A program made the translations under genes and the position numbers. From assembly GCF_900111605.1 (NCBI RefSeq), contig NZ_FOIA01000008.1:1-64000 (forward strand): 64,000 nucleotides of DNA, written 5' to 3'. Below are positions 9,059 through 18,451 of the stretch, piece by piece. The notes under the pieces are model-generated. The model saw only the letters and a list, made by a program, of their open reading frames with translations. It made no database searches and was not told the DNA's origin. Numbering within the stretch: the first letter of the stretch is position 1; each line of letters opens with the position of its first letter. This DNA comes from Nitrosomonas marina. Lineage in GTDB: Bacteria > Pseudomonadota > Gammaproteobacteria > Burkholderiales > Nitrosomonadaceae.

Positions 9059-10222
9059 ATGAAAAAAAGCACACCTGATCTTATGACCATGCTGCATCGG
9101 CTCATTGCCCTGCCATCCATGAGCAGTGTTAATCCGGCATTTGACACGAGCAATCGTGCCGTGGTCGATTTATTGGCAACCTGGTTCGAAGCCCTAGGTT
9201 TTACAATAGATGTCATGCCATTGACCGAACAGCCACATAAAGCCAATCTTGTGGCAACTATTGGACCTGTTCAGGAAAAGACGATGCCTCATGGATTGAT
9301 GCTGGCCGGTCACACCGACACAGTTCCTTGCGAAGAGAAGTTCTGGCGGTTTAACCCCTTTCAGTTGACAGAGCAGGATAATCGTTTGTATGGACTTGGT
9401 ACGGCCGATATGAAAGGTTTTTTCGCTCTGGTTATCGAGGCATGTAGACAATTTGATGCTACCCGGTTTAAACAGCCACTGGTCATTCTGGCAACAGCCG
9501 ATGAAGAGAGCTCAATGGAAGGGGCTGCCATGCTGGCGCAGAAACCACTGCCGGCGCGTTATGCTGTTATTGGCGAACCTACAGGACTCAGACCGGTCAA
9601 CGCTCATAAAGGCATGATTATGAACGGTATCCGGCTGATCGGACGTGGTGGACATTCCAGTAATCCGGCACTGGGTTTGAATGCAATGGAACCCATGCAT
9701 CTGGTACTTGGAGAATTATTGCGCTGGCGAGACGATTTGCAGAGTCGCTATCAGGATAAACGATTCACTATTCCGGTACCGACCTTGAATCTTGGCCATA
9801 TTCATGGCGGTGATAATCCCAACCGTATCTGTGACCAATGTGAGGTTCATTTCGATATCCGTTTGTTGCCGGATATGGATATTCAATCTGTTCATCATGA
9901 ATTGCATTTACGTTTAAAAACCCTGCTCGCGAATACGGAGATACAATGGGAATTGTTTCCGTTAAAACAGGGTACACCTCCAATGCTGACGCCCAAAGAG
10001 TCGCCAATTGTCAGAAGCTGTGAACAATACACGCATGCCGAATCACATGCTGTTGCATTCTGTACCGAAGGTCCCTACCTGACACAACTTGGCATTGATA
10101 CTGTCATTCTGGGTCCAGGTAATATCGCCCAGGCACATCAGCCCAATGAATATCTTGAATTGTCAAACATCCGGCCATGTGTGGATATTCTGACTGATTT
10201 GATTGCAGAGTATTGCCTGTAG
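9059..10222 (+). CDS. argE: Acetylornithine deacetylase
   Basis: A 387-residue M20 metallopeptidase-family enzyme that hydrolyses N2-acetylornithine to ornithine in arginine synthesis. Metal ligands are visible: H85-T-D87 (A-G-H-T-D-T-V-P), D117 in Y-G-L-G-T-A-D-M-K-G, and E149-E150 in A-T-A-D-E-E, with G-E-P-T-G and a C-terminal E-G-P-Y following. The dimerisation domain lies at about residues 190-300. The next gene, an AbgT-type transporter, is 130 bases downstream on the same strand and handles acyl-amino-acid-like substrates in known relatives, but a functional link is inference only. Confidence 0.92.
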   Translation: MKKSTPDLMTMLHRLIALPSMSSVNPAFDTSNRAVVDLLATWFEALGFTIDVMPLTEQPHKANLVATIGPVQEKTMPHGLMLAGHTDTVPCEEKFWRFNPFQLTEQDNRLYGLGTADMKGFFALVIEACRQFDATRFKQPLVILATADEESSMEGAAMLAQKPLPARYAVIGEPTGLRPVNAHKGMIMNGIRLIGRGGHSSNPALGLNAMEPMHLVLGELLRWRDDLQSRYQDKRFTIPVPTLNLGHIHGGDNPNRICDQCEVHFDIRLLPDMDIQSVHHELHLRLKTLLANTEIQWELFPLKQGTPPMLTPKESPIVRSCEQYTHAESHAVAFCTEGPYLTQLGIDTVILGPGNIAQAHQPNEYLELSNIRPCVDILTDLIAEYCL

Positions 10223-10353
10223 CAAATATAAGCTGATTAGTGCTCGAAACAGTCTCGTTTATTAGCAGCTTGTCATAATGCAAGGCCTGTACACAAATAA
10301 CTGGTTGCCTGAACTGTTGGTAGTCAGATATTCGAAATGATAAAAGAATAGGC

Positions 10354-11898
10354 ATGCCCGAGGATATGCAAAAGAAAAAACTTAGCTTTTCCATACGTAT
10401 GCTTGAAACCGTCGAACGGGCAGGCAACAGGTTGCCTGATCCGGCAATCCTGTTTGTAGGATTGCTGCTTGCTATCTGGCTATTGTCGTGGCTGCTTTCG
10501 TACATACCGTTCGATGTCATTGATCCACGTACTGAAGCCCCGCTCATTATCCATAACCAGTTGTCTGGCGCAGCAATAACCGAATTTCTGTCGGTTATGG
10601 TGACTAATTTTTCGCATTTTCATCCGGTAGGTGTAGTGCTGGTGGCAATGATGGGAATTGGTGTTGCTGAGCACACTGGTTTTATCAATTCTGCATTACG
10701 GGCTTTGCTGAGTGTTACATCGAAACGATTTCTGACCCCCATGGTCATTTGCGCCGGCATCATCAGTCACTCTGCTGTCGATGCAGGCTACGTGCTAGTC
10801 ATACCGCTGGGTGGTGTTATATTTTATGCTGCAGGAAGGCACCCATTGACCGGAATTGCTGCCGCTTTTGCAGGTGTTTCAGGTGGTTTTTCAGCAAATT
10901 TCTTACCTTCATCGCTTGATCCGTTATTGCAGGGTCTGTCGCAGGCAGGAGCCCGGATTCTTGATCCCGATGTTGTGTTGAATCCGCTCAACAATTATTT
11001 TTTTACATCTGCTTCTTCCATTTTGATTGTCGGGCTTGGATGGTATGTGACTGAGAAGATCGTTGAGCCACGCCTGCAGCATATCGAATATGCCGGTGAT
11101 TCCGGGGGGCATACTGATATGCGAGCACTGCAACCAGAAGAGCACAATGGTTTGCGTGCAGCCGGATTAATTTTTTTGCTAAGCATTGCTGTCTTAATCG
11201 CTACAGCCTGGCCGTCCGATTCGTCATGGCGGGATGCCTCGGGTGATCTTACTTCCGGCTCTGCCCCGATCATGCGTTCCATAGTTTCATTGATTTTCCT
11301 GATGTTTGTTATACCAGGTTGTGTTTATGGTATTGTGGCTGGTACGGTGAAGAGTGCCAAAGATATCATTGATGGTATGACTAATGCCATGCACCAGATG
11401 GCTTATTATCTTGTCATCATGTTTTTTATCGCCCAGTTTGTATATGCGTTTGGACAGTCGAATCTTGGTGTTCTGCTTGCTCTGCAAGGTGGGGCAGCAC
11501 TAAAGGCTTTGGCAATGCCTTCGACGATTACCATTATTGGGGTTGTGCTAATTACCGCATTCATCAACCTGTTTGTAGGTTCATCCAGTGCAAAATGGGG
11601 AGTGCTTGCACCGATTTTTGTGCCCATGCTGATGCAACTTGGTATTTCGCCTGATTTGACACAAGCAGCGTACCGTATCGGTGATTCGAGCACCAATATC
11701 ATTACACCGTTGCTGCCATATTTCCCGCTTGTAGTTGTGTACTGCCAGCGCTACACTAAACATGCAGGGATCGGGACAGTAGTAGCGATGATGCTTCCAT
11801 ATTCAGTAGCTTTTCTTGTAACGTGGACCTTATTTTTGCTGTTGTATGCTTTTGTGGGCTTACCGCTCGGTGTTCAAGCAAGTTATATTTACCCTTAG
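10354..11898 (+). CDS. AbgT-family transporter (p-aminobenzoyl-glutamate / antimetabolite efflux type)
   Basis: A 514-residue polytopic membrane protein of the AbgT/MtrF family. The N-terminal signature M-L-x-x-V-E-R-x-G-N-R-L-P-D-P-A and the G-S-S-S-A-K-W and G-D-S-S-T-N-I-I-T-P motifs near the C-terminus are typical. About 11-13 hydrophobic helices are visible. E. coli AbgT imports p-aminobenzoyl-glutamate and MtrF and YdaH export sulfonamides; which direction applies here cannot be read from the sequence. It follows argE on the same strand. Confidence 0.88.
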   Translation: MPEDMQKKKLSFSIRMLETVERAGNRLPDPAILFVGLLLAIWLLSWLLSYIPFDVIDPRTEAPLIIHNQLSGAAITEFLSVMVTNFSHFHPVGVVLVAMMGIGVAEHTGFINSALRALLSVTSKRFLTPMVICAGIISHSAVDAGYVLVIPLGGVIFYAAGRHPLTGIAAAFAGVSGGFSANFLPSSLDPLLQGLSQAGARILDPDVVLNPLNNYFFTSASSILIVGLGWYVTEKIVEPRLQHIEYAGDSGGHTDMRALQPEEHNGLRAAGLIFLLSIAVLIATAWPSDSSWRDASGDLTSGSAPIMRSIVSLIFLMFVIPGCVYGIVAGTVKSAKDIIDGMTNAMHQMAYYLVIMFFIAQFVYAFGQSNLGVLLALQGGAALKALAMPSTITIIGVVLITAFINLFVGSSSAKWGVLAPIFVPMLMQLGISPDLTQAAYRIGDSSTNIITPLLPYFPLVVVYCQRYTKHAGIGTVVAMMLPYSVAFLVTWTLFLLLYAFVGLPLGVQASYIYP

Positions 11899-12175
11899 CA
11901 GTATTCACTTGTCTAATTCTGTTATTTGTATTGATGATTATTGTATTAATGATGGTGTTGAATAGTCTGGATTTTTACCTAACGCAAAGCAATGACGAAA
12001 GTCGGATATCAAATTGTGAATTTGCTGAAATAAAAAGTGGATGTTAAGATGAAAATGAAATGTGTGCTGAGTGGTTTTATGTCTGTTTCGGACAAGCAGC
12101 TGTGGTTATATCGTTCTTGAAATGTGCATGCACACATTGTGATAATTCTTTTACAAAGGATATGGAGGAACGAGT

Positions 12176-12502
12176 ATGAGAAGTGTATTTTGGATACTGT
12201 CGTTTGTTACTTTAACTTTCTTTATGGTGGCTTGTGCTGATCAGGATTCAGCAGAAAGTATGGGTGAGTCGATTGATCAGACCATTGAAGATACTAAAGA
12301 AACCTTGAGTGACGCCACCGACGAGGTTAACAACAAACTGGACACTGCTGCTGAAGATACAAAAGAGGCCATGGATAGCGCCATGGAAGGCGCAGACGAG
12401 ACAATGGAAGAGCTGGGGGACGCACTCGAAGATGCTGGTGATGAAGTTGAAGATGCCAGTGATGACATCGAGGAAAAAGCAAGATCCAGCAGTGGTTATT
12501 AG
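12176..12502 (+). CDS. Small acidic lipoprotein with an 11-residue-like repeat
   Basis: A 108-residue secreted protein starting after GGAGG (12162-12166). The signal peptide ends in F-F-M-V-A-C20, so it is a probable lipoprotein. The mature part is almost entirely Asp, Glu, Ala, Ser, Thr and Lys in about six 11-residue blocks such as T-D-E-V-N-N-K-L-D-T-A and A-E-D-T-K-E-A-M-D-S-A, which would form amphipathic right-handed coiled coils. LEA-like and YtxH-like proteins show similar periodicity. It stands alone. The function is unknown; stress protection is a guess from composition. Confidence 0.75.
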   Translation: MRSVFWILSFVTLTFFMVACADQDSAESMGESIDQTIEDTKETLSDATDEVNNKLDTAAEDTKEAMDSAMEGADETMEELGDALEDAGDEVEDASDDIEEKARSSSGY

Positions 12503-12856
12503 GAAGTCAATTTAAACAGCCTTGCGTTAATTCCAAATTAGCGGATAACGTAAGCGTTAGTTGTTCCGTTTAAACCGGTAATCGATCAGAACATAGCCTT
12601 CACGGCGAGGAACCGCTACCGGTTTAAACGGTTAATGGGACAGTCTACAGAAATGCCCTTTATGGATGGAACGTTGCGAGATGCTGGCTAACGCTTTTAT
12701 CGAGGCGGCACTGTAAAATAAATTGTGTAGCTGTCTGGTTCAAAGATGCCAAATTAGTCGGTTCCCGTAAATCCGGTGATAAAAGGGTGGCAGTAGCCAC
12801 TTAGAAAAAATAATCTGTGTCTTTGCAGTTGCAGATATAGGACAGACGAGTGGCTT
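12503..12856. other. Non-coding stretch with nested inverted repeats
   Basis: No coding frame is visible between the lipoprotein and the membrane synthase-like gene. The stretch holds two nested inverted repeats (separate entry, 12552-12696). The rest, 12697-12856, contains nothing that was recognised apart from a short T/A-rich run near the 3' end of the minus-strand gene. Confidence 0.5.
12552..12696. repeat. Nested inverted repeats, MITE-like or transcription-stopping element
   Basis: The inner pair is a perfect 15-bp inverted repeat: CCGTTTAAACCGGTA at 12566-12580 and its complement TACCGGTTTAAACGG at 12617-12631. The outer pair is AAGCGTTAG at 12552-12560 and CTAACGCTT at 12688-12696, with a partial match extending outward (GATAACGT versus TTATC). 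The 145-bp structure lies between a plus-strand lipoprotein gene and the 3' end of a minus-strand gene. It resembles a small non-autonomous repeat element or a bidirectional hairpin; no target duplication was identified. Confidence 0.5.
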
Positions 12857-15289
12857 TTAACTGCGCTGTATCGGGAAACTGGCCCAAGCCAGGCTATATA
12901 ACACTAAAGCAAGTACAATCACCGCATTAAACCCAATTGAAATAGCCAGCAAAGTAGCCAGCACGGCGCTCACAACTGAAGCACACCCGTTGATACCCCA
13001 TGCCCAGGGAATCATTTCCGGGGCTATGTTACCTAGTTTTGCCAGAGCCAGTGGAAATGGCATTCCCATCAAAAAAGCCAGCGGTGCGACCAAACTGACA
13101 GTCAGAATAATCTTGTGCGGCATGGTTAATGACTGGTTGGTTGAGAAAATCGACTGTAAAAAAGCCATGTATAGAAAGCCAAGTACAACAATGCCAATTA
13201 CTGCAAAGGTGATTGCAGGTTGATAAAGGCCGGACTGGATTAATCGCTGGGAAAACCCGCTACCCAATCCGGCAAACATCAGAAAAGCTGTCAGTATGAT
13301 CGCTACGGCATACAGCGGATGATGCAGAAACAGGATAAATTTTTGAATAAAAGCGATTTCAATAAATAAAAATGCCAGTCCGATGGCTGAAAAATATATG
13401 ATTACGCGATTTCTGCTGATTGCTGCTGTGACTGGCGAGGCTGTCATGATTGTTTTTTTAAAAAAAAGTAGAGGCAGTAATATCAAAATAGTGCTGGCAA
13501 CGAGCGCTTGAAAAAGTGTTGCAATCAGTACCAGATAGCCGCCTTCAAGGAGGGGCAGTCCGCCGCTGTTGCGTAGCGAGATGATTTCCGGCAATACCGA
13601 CCATTTGAAAAAGTGAAAGAAATAAGGGCGATCATCAGTCGCTGGTTCCAGTGCAAACTTGTAGCGTTCGAAAAAATCCTTGCGCTCATTGTTAATGATC
13701 GCATTTGCAGCCTGAAAAAAATAGGATTCCGCCAACTGATTAAACTGATTTGTTTCGTCGGGGGTGATGCCGGGATACCAGTCAAGATCAAAAGAGCGTG
13801 CATTGCAAAACGTTTTTAGTGCCTCAATTTCTTCATTTGTGAACGGGCGGTTTTTGATCAGTAAAGTGCCGGTTTGCCAACTGCGAAGAAATACTAACTG
13901 GTTGCCGGGGTTCGTTGCACCTGAATTATCCAGAGCATCAACAGCGGTCGCTAGCAGCTTAAGGTTGTCGCGAGGTGGCAGCTTTATCCAGCGTGTAATT
14001 GCCAGATATCCGTCGGGCTGCAATTTTTTTAACATATCTTGCAGCGACTCGACGGTATAAAGATAACTTTCATTCAATGCATACAAACCCGCCGACGAAG
14101 CCGCAAACGAATCCAGTAATGCAATTTCGATCAGGTCATAATGTTCTTGTGTTTCACTGATAAATCCGCGCGCTTCTCCTTGAAAAAGCTGTACTGTATC
14201 GCCATTCAGCAAGTGGCCGGTAAATTCGGCATAATCTTCATGCAGCAGACGAATAAGTTGTGGATTTAATTCCACAGCATCAATTTGCTGTGCCTGATGA
14301 TACCGTGCCTGTAAAATGCTGCTGCCACCACCAGAACCCAGAATCAGCACTTTGTTCAGCTGTGCAAGGTGGTAGGGTGCCGCCGATGTTGTCTGGTCTA
14401 AATAAGCATAGTCAGCAGGATTTCCGGATTCGCGTGTTATGGCAGTAAGGCCGCCCCCATCGGTAAAAACTCCGATTTGCTCGGGTGGTTCGGTTTTTGC
14501 ATTCAGGCTTAATCCTGGCGCATGCCGCAACGGAATGATGTCGTTTTGTACGATTGAAAGCAGGCCCAGCGGACTGGAGTACTCGCTGATGATTTCGGTA
14601 CCCTGTATGCGCTGTATTTGGACCAGTTCTTTGTAGGGAGATAATCGCAACTCGTTGTTATTATGTAATATTATTATTGTAATGCCTATCACTAACGATA
14701 CAGTATAAACTGTGTTTCGTTGCTGAAATCCTAGCTCCCATGCAGCAAGAACCAGTGCCCCCAGTCCAATACAGCCAATAATAAAAAGCGCTTGTAACGG
14801 CATGGCTACAAACAGTAATAAAACAATTCCCAGACTACCCAGTCCTGCGCCCATTAAATCAAATGCATAAAGACTTGCGATACGCCAATGAAAGCAGGTT
14901 AATGCCAGTGCAATTGCATTGGCGGCAAAGAAAAAAGGAAGCGCCAGTAACAGGTAAATACCGAGCAGTCGTAGCGGTTGCCAATAGTCCCAAAGAATTT
15001 CGTCAGGATTGAAAGGTATTGACTGCGCCAGCAAAAAACAGCCGATGCTGCTAAGGGCGAACAGCATGATATTAATAAGAAAAACATGAGAGAATCTTTT
15101 GCTGAAAGAGTCCTGAAAAATCGAGATAAATGTGCCGCTTGCGCCAAACCCCAGTAATGCCAGACTGATGATCATATAGGCAAAATGATGCCATTGAATA
15201 ATAGAAAACAGCCGCATCAGCAGAATCTCATACCCGAGTATGGCGGATGACAGTAGCGCTATTGTAAAAAACGGCGGCCTGATTTTCAT
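12857..15289 (-). CDS. Polytopic spermidine-synthase-like protein
   Basis: About 810 residues in three parts. The N-terminal part (roughly 1-215) has six or more transmembrane helices. The middle part (about 300-480) carries a spermidine-synthase-type SAM-binding fold: K-V-L-I-L-G-S-G-G-G followed by A-V-E-L-N-P, and later a Y-D-L-I-E-I-A-L-L-D segment in place of the catalytic region. The C-terminal part (about 580-800) again has several helices. Polyamine synthases of this membrane type are common but poorly characterised. ATG at 15289 is used; an in-frame TTG at 15301 overlaps the pcm stop codon and would lengthen the protein by four residues. Its start lies immediately after pcm, so the two are coupled. 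Confidence 0.7.
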   Translation of the reverse strand: MKIRPPFFTIALLSSAILGYEILLMRLFSIIQWHHFAYMIISLALLGFGASGTFISIFQDSFSKRFSHVFLINIMLFALSSIGCFLLAQSIPFNPDEILWDYWQPLRLLGIYLLLALPFFFAANAIALALTCFHWRIASLYAFDLMGAGLGSLGIVLLLFVAMPLQALFIIGCIGLGALVLAAWELGFQQRNTVYTVSLVIGITIIILHNNNELRLSPYKELVQIQRIQGTEIISEYSSPLGLLSIVQNDIIPLRHAPGLSLNAKTEPPEQIGVFTDGGGLTAITRESGNPADYAYLDQTTSAAPYHLAQLNKVLILGSGGGSSILQARYHQAQQIDAVELNPQLIRLLHEDYAEFTGHLLNGDTVQLFQGEARGFISETQEHYDLIEIALLDSFAASSAGLYALNESYLYTVESLQDMLKKLQPDGYLAITRWIKLPPRDNLKLLATAVDALDNSGATNPGNQLVFLRSWQTGTLLIKNRPFTNEEIEALKTFCNARSFDLDWYPGITPDETNQFNQLAESYFFQAANAIINNERKDFFERYKFALEPATDDRPYFFHFFKWSVLPEIISLRNSGGLPLLEGGYLVLIATLFQALVASTILILLPLLFFKKTIMTASPVTAAISRNRVIIYFSAIGLAFLFIEIAFIQKFILFLHHPLYAVAIILTAFLMFAGLGSGFSQRLIQSGLYQPAITFAVIGIVVLGFLYMAFLQSIFSTNQSLTMPHKIILTVSLVAPLAFLMGMPFPLALAKLGNIAPEMIPWAWGINGCASVVSAVLATLLAISIGFNAVIVLALVLYSLAWASFPIQRS

Positions 15290-15297
15290 CGAATAAA

Positions 15298-16047
15298 TCA
15301 ATGTTTACCTGTTAACGGTACAAAAGCAACAGGCAATAATTGCTGCGTGCGGACTTTGCCTTCTTCCGATTTTTCTACCAGTAATAGTTCTTGAACCATA
15401 AACCGTGAGCCTACTGGAATCAGCATGCGACCACCGGGTTTTAACTGTTTGATCAGTGGAGGCGGTATGTGGCTGGCGGCAGCCGTCACGATTATTGCAT
15501 CAAAAGGAGCATGTTCTTCCCAGCCGTAGTAACCATCGCCGATTTTAAGCGTGATATTGTCGTAACCAAGTCGCTGCAGACGCGCCTGTGCCTCTTTGCC
15601 CAATGGCTCAATAATTTCTATACTGTATGCTTTGCTGACCAATTCAGCAAGTACCGCAATCTGGTAACCTGAGCCGGTGCCGATTTCAAGGATACTGTCA
15701 TTTTTACCAACATGCAGTAAATTAGTCATTATGGCTACAATGTAGGGCTGTGAGATCGTTTGCCCGTGACCAATCGGCAATGGCCGGTTGTCATATGCAC
15801 TGTGCTGCAGTTTTTTTGGTACAAATTCGTGGCGAGGCACAGAATTGAGTGCGCTAATGACATTGTCATCAAGCTTTTTATTTGCCAGATTACCGTATCC
15901 GGTTTTGATTTCCGCTTCTATGGTTTCAATCATTTTTGCTCTTTTAACTGCAAAAGGGTCTTTGGCGAGGCCATCAGGTAAGGCCAAGATTGAAAGGGAA
16001 AGCGTCAACCAAAGTAGTATAAACTGTTTGAGAATAAGGTAATTCAT
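15298..16047 (-). CDS. pcm: Protein-L-isoaspartate O-methyltransferase, probably exported
   Basis: A 249-residue Pcm-family enzyme that methylates L-isoaspartyl residues to start repair of damaged proteins. The SAM motif E-I-G-T-G-S-G-Y-Q is present, with G-H-G-Q-T-I-S-Q-P-Y and L-K-P-G-G-R-M-L-I-P-V-G as family signatures. The start at 16047 is chosen because GAGGGA lies just upstream and because the first 28 residues then form a classical signal peptide (basic N-terminus, hydrophobic core and a cut around L-P-D-G-L-A-K). Export is inferred; cytoplasmic Pcm proteins usually lack such a leader. The downstream gene overlaps or abuts its stop, so they are cotranscribed. Confidence 0.88.
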   Translation of the reverse strand: MNYLILKQFILLWLTLSLSILALPDGLAKDPFAVKRAKMIETIEAEIKTGYGNLANKKLDDNVISALNSVPRHEFVPKKLQHSAYDNRPLPIGHGQTISQPYIVAIMTNLLHVGKNDSILEIGTGSGYQIAVLAELVSKAYSIEIIEPLGKEAQARLQRLGYDNITLKIGDGYYGWEEHAPFDAIIVTAAASHIPPPLIKQLKPGGRMLIPVGSRFMVQELLLVEKSEEGKVRTQQLLPVAFVPLTGKH

Positions 16048-16444
16048 AAGTCCCTCATAATAGATTGGGTAATTTGTAGTATGGGGTTTTGGGTGTTTTA
16101 TACAATTCACAGTAGCAGGAACTAATAGTAGTTTTTCTACATGCAGCTGCCTGATCTTCAGTAAAATGAAAACAATTGATGTTTGCTTTAAACATGGCAG
16201 GGTGTTCGGATTTTCTCCTGTTTAATAGAATATCAATAAAAATATATTTTTATCAGTTTGTTGTTGTGGTTTTTTTGAAAAAAAAACAGTTTTTGGAAAA
16301 TGCGTATTGCGCTGATAATTTGCGTTAGTGTAGTGATAATGTAAGAATCTCAATATGGATAGAAAGTTTAATCTGATAAAACCATTAGATGAGATCAGCC
16401 TGTTTAAGTCGCAGACTGAGATGTGTTCCAAACATATACCGACT
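16048..16444. other. Intergenic region between divergent pcm and the adhesin-E-like gene
   Basis: About 400 bases, AT-rich with long T and A runs around 16265-16285, without a recognised gene. It should hold promoters for pcm (minus) and for the adhesin-like gene (plus), but no clear -35/-10 pair stands out. Confidence 0.4.
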
Positions 16445-16840
16445 ATGAAAAAAATATTAATAATTTTGATGCTTACACTGATAACCTTGCCTGTATGGGC
16501 AGAGTGGACTCAGATTGCAGAAAGCGATGAGAAGGGTGCTTTTGTTGTTTATGCAGATTTAACTTCGGCCCAAAGAGCTGGAGGAAGGGTCAAAATGTGG
16601 GTTTTGTATGACTATAAATCTGAACAAAGAGCATCCGGTACCAATTTTTTATCTAAAAAAATACGTCGAGACTATAATTGCAGAGAGGCAGGTATAAGAA
16701 CACTCGCTTTTTCATTATTCAGCTGGAATATGGAGAAAGGAGAATTACTACGTTCCTATAATCAGCCCCAGCAGTGGGAACGTGTGCAGCCGGATAGTAT
16801 GAAAGAGGTTGAGTGGACTGCTGCATGTACCGAGCCGTAG
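16445..16840 (+). CDS. Secreted small protein, surface-adhesin E-like
   Basis: A 131-residue protein with a signal peptide (M-K-K-I-L-I-I-L-M-L-T-L-I-T-L-P-V-W-A, cut before E-W). The mature part resembles the surface-adhesin E-like domain: W-x-x-I-A-E-S-D near the start, a V-Y-A-D-L strand, V-K-M-W-V-L-Y-D-Y, and two conserved-looking cysteines (C-R-E-A and A-A-C). The start at 16445 is chosen for the signal peptide; an upstream ATG at 16355 would add 30 residues without such a feature. The family is loosely defined and no role is assigned here. It stands alone. Confidence 0.65.
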   Translation: MKKILIILMLTLITLPVWAEWTQIAESDEKGAFVVYADLTSAQRAGGRVKMWVLYDYKSEQRASGTNFLSKKIRRDYNCREAGIRTLAFSLFSWNMEKGELLRSYNQPQQWERVQPDSMKEVEWTAACTEP

Positions 16841-17402
16841 TTATGTGTGACAAAGCTACTGAATTGAGCTGTTTTGGCCGTAGAGAATTTTCGTTTAGAT
16901 TCGTTGCTGTGAACAGAACAGCTGTTAATAAATTCAAGGAATCGCATTTTTATTGGCGATTTTTAGGTTTTTTCTGTTGATGTGCCATTATTGCGTTATC
17001 AAAGCGAATGAATAATGGTCTGTAAATTTTGATCGTGTAAATTTCTAACACTAACGATAGTGTCTTAGTTATTCAGGTGTTGTTATTCAAATTGGACGCC
17101 TACAGGCTACTGCAATAATCTGAGTTATCGTTCCTCTCCGTTTTAAACAGCAGCTGCTACCACGGTTTTTTTATAAAACACCATACCTGCTTTTACTCCG
17201 TACATGCTATTGCTCCTATCTGGGTCGAAATGCAACATTCAAAATTGGCTTTGTAATAATGTACTCGGGGTATTTTTTAACAGTATGCTAAAGATTGAGT
17301 CAGGAGTTACGATAAAAACAATACGAATTTCATGGTTTTGACAGATCTAAATTGTTCAGGATTTATATTTAAATCTGAAAGCTCAGGAGAACAGAGGGAA
17401 AG
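16841..17402. other. Intergenic region, no gene recognised
   Basis: About 560 AT-rich bases. A 6-bp stem at 16940-16945 / 16956-16961 (AATCGC/GCGATT) followed by a T-rich run could end transcription from the adhesin-like gene. Around 17150-17165 a short AGCAGCTGCT palindrome is present. No open frame in the region is convincing; the next gene starts with GTG at 17403. Confidence 0.4.
16940..16978 (+). terminator. Possible weak intrinsic terminator
   Basis: A six-base stem, AATCGC (16940-16945) with GCGATT (16956-16961), is followed by TTTTAGGTTTTTTCTG. The stem is short, so the strength is doubtful, but its place about 100 bases after the adhesin-like gene fits. Confidence 0.35.
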
Positions 17403-18296
17403 GTGAAAGTTTTGAATGTACATAATAGGCAGGTACTCAATGAAAATTTACGCGAGACACTGCAACAAACAGAATTGATTCCCCCGCTTCCGGAAACAGC
17501 CAGTAAAATTTTATTGCTTCGTAATAAACCGGATGCACACCTGGATGAGTTGGTTTGTGTAATCGAAAGCGATCCCTCTCTGGCGGCTTTTGTCATGAAA
17601 TACGCACGGATGGCTATATTTGGATACGGCGATCGAATAACTTCTGTGACGCATGCTGTCTCCCTGGTACTTGGTTATGCAACGGCATTAAATGTGACCT
17701 TGAGTGTGGCCGCGTCAGGCTCGCTCAAAATGCCGAATTACGGACCGCTCGGTCGTGTTTGCCTCTGGAGAGACGCGCTTCTGTGTGCTCAATTATGTCG
17801 TCAAATAGCAAGGGCTTTGGAAAAAAAACATTGTATAAATCCAGAACTTGCTTATCTGGGTGGATTGCTTCATAACTTTGGCTATCTGATGTTTGCGCAT
17901 TTTTGTCCGAGAGAGTTTGCGAGTCTCAATGAGATGATAGGACAAAATCCAAATCAGGACATCAGGCCGCTTGAAATTCAGCATTTTGGCATTACTCATG
18001 ATCTCATCGGTCTCTATCTGCTAAAGGCCTGGTGTCTGCCTGAGGAGGTGATTATGATGGCGGCCAAACATCATTATCCTGACAGTGTTGGCAAGCATGT
18101 GAACTACGTAAAACTTGTTGCTACGACTAATCGGCTGTTACACAAAGATGGTGTGCCTGATGCCTGCGAACATATTGAAACGTCAGCGATGATGGATGAA
18201 CTAGGCATCAACGAAGCTGATGCAGAAATTGAACTTGAAAAAGTCGTGGAATGCCGTTCCGAACTTGAAGAACTGGCTCGTGGCCTTATGGCTTGA
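17403..18296 (+). CDS. HDOD-domain signalling protein
   Basis: A 297-residue protein with an HDOD domain across about residues 20-230. Typical pieces are I-P-P-L-P-E-T near the start, an I-E-S-D-P-S-L-A-A motif, the T-S-V-T-H-A-V-S-L-V-L-G-Y segment and the L-G-G-L-L-H-N-F-G signature. HDOD proteins lack a catalytic HD metal site and act as scaffolds in chemotaxis, motility or stress signalling. GTG at 17403 is the start, since no ATG precedes the domain; an A/G-rich run precedes it. Unlinked to other signalling genes here. Confidence 0.85.
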   Translation: MKVLNVHNRQVLNENLRETLQQTELIPPLPETASKILLLRNKPDAHLDELVCVIESDPSLAAFVMKYARMAIFGYGDRITSVTHAVSLVLGYATALNVTLSVAASGSLKMPNYGPLGRVCLWRDALLCAQLCRQIARALEKKHCINPELAYLGGLLHNFGYLMFAHFCPREFASLNEMIGQNPNQDIRPLEIQHFGITHDLIGLYLLKAWCLPEEVIMMAAKHHYPDSVGKHVNYVKLVATTNRLLHKDGVPDACEHIETSAMMDELGINEADAEIELEKVVECRSELEELARGLMA

Positions 18297-18451
18297 ACTT
18301 CTGAATATCTATTATACACAGCATCCTGTTTCGCACCGTGTAAAGTGGCATGCCATCAATCGACCGATAACCGATCACATGGATAATCATTTACAAACAG
18401 AGCGACATAAATTTTCAAAATCGAATGCGCACGCCTGCATTCAGATATCCG

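Noticed and set aside
11823..12047. A plus-strand frame of 74 codons running from the end of the AbgT gene into the intergenic region
   Set aside because: It overlaps the 3' end of the transporter in another frame, has no ribosome binding site and is hydrophobic by reading through membrane-gene codons.
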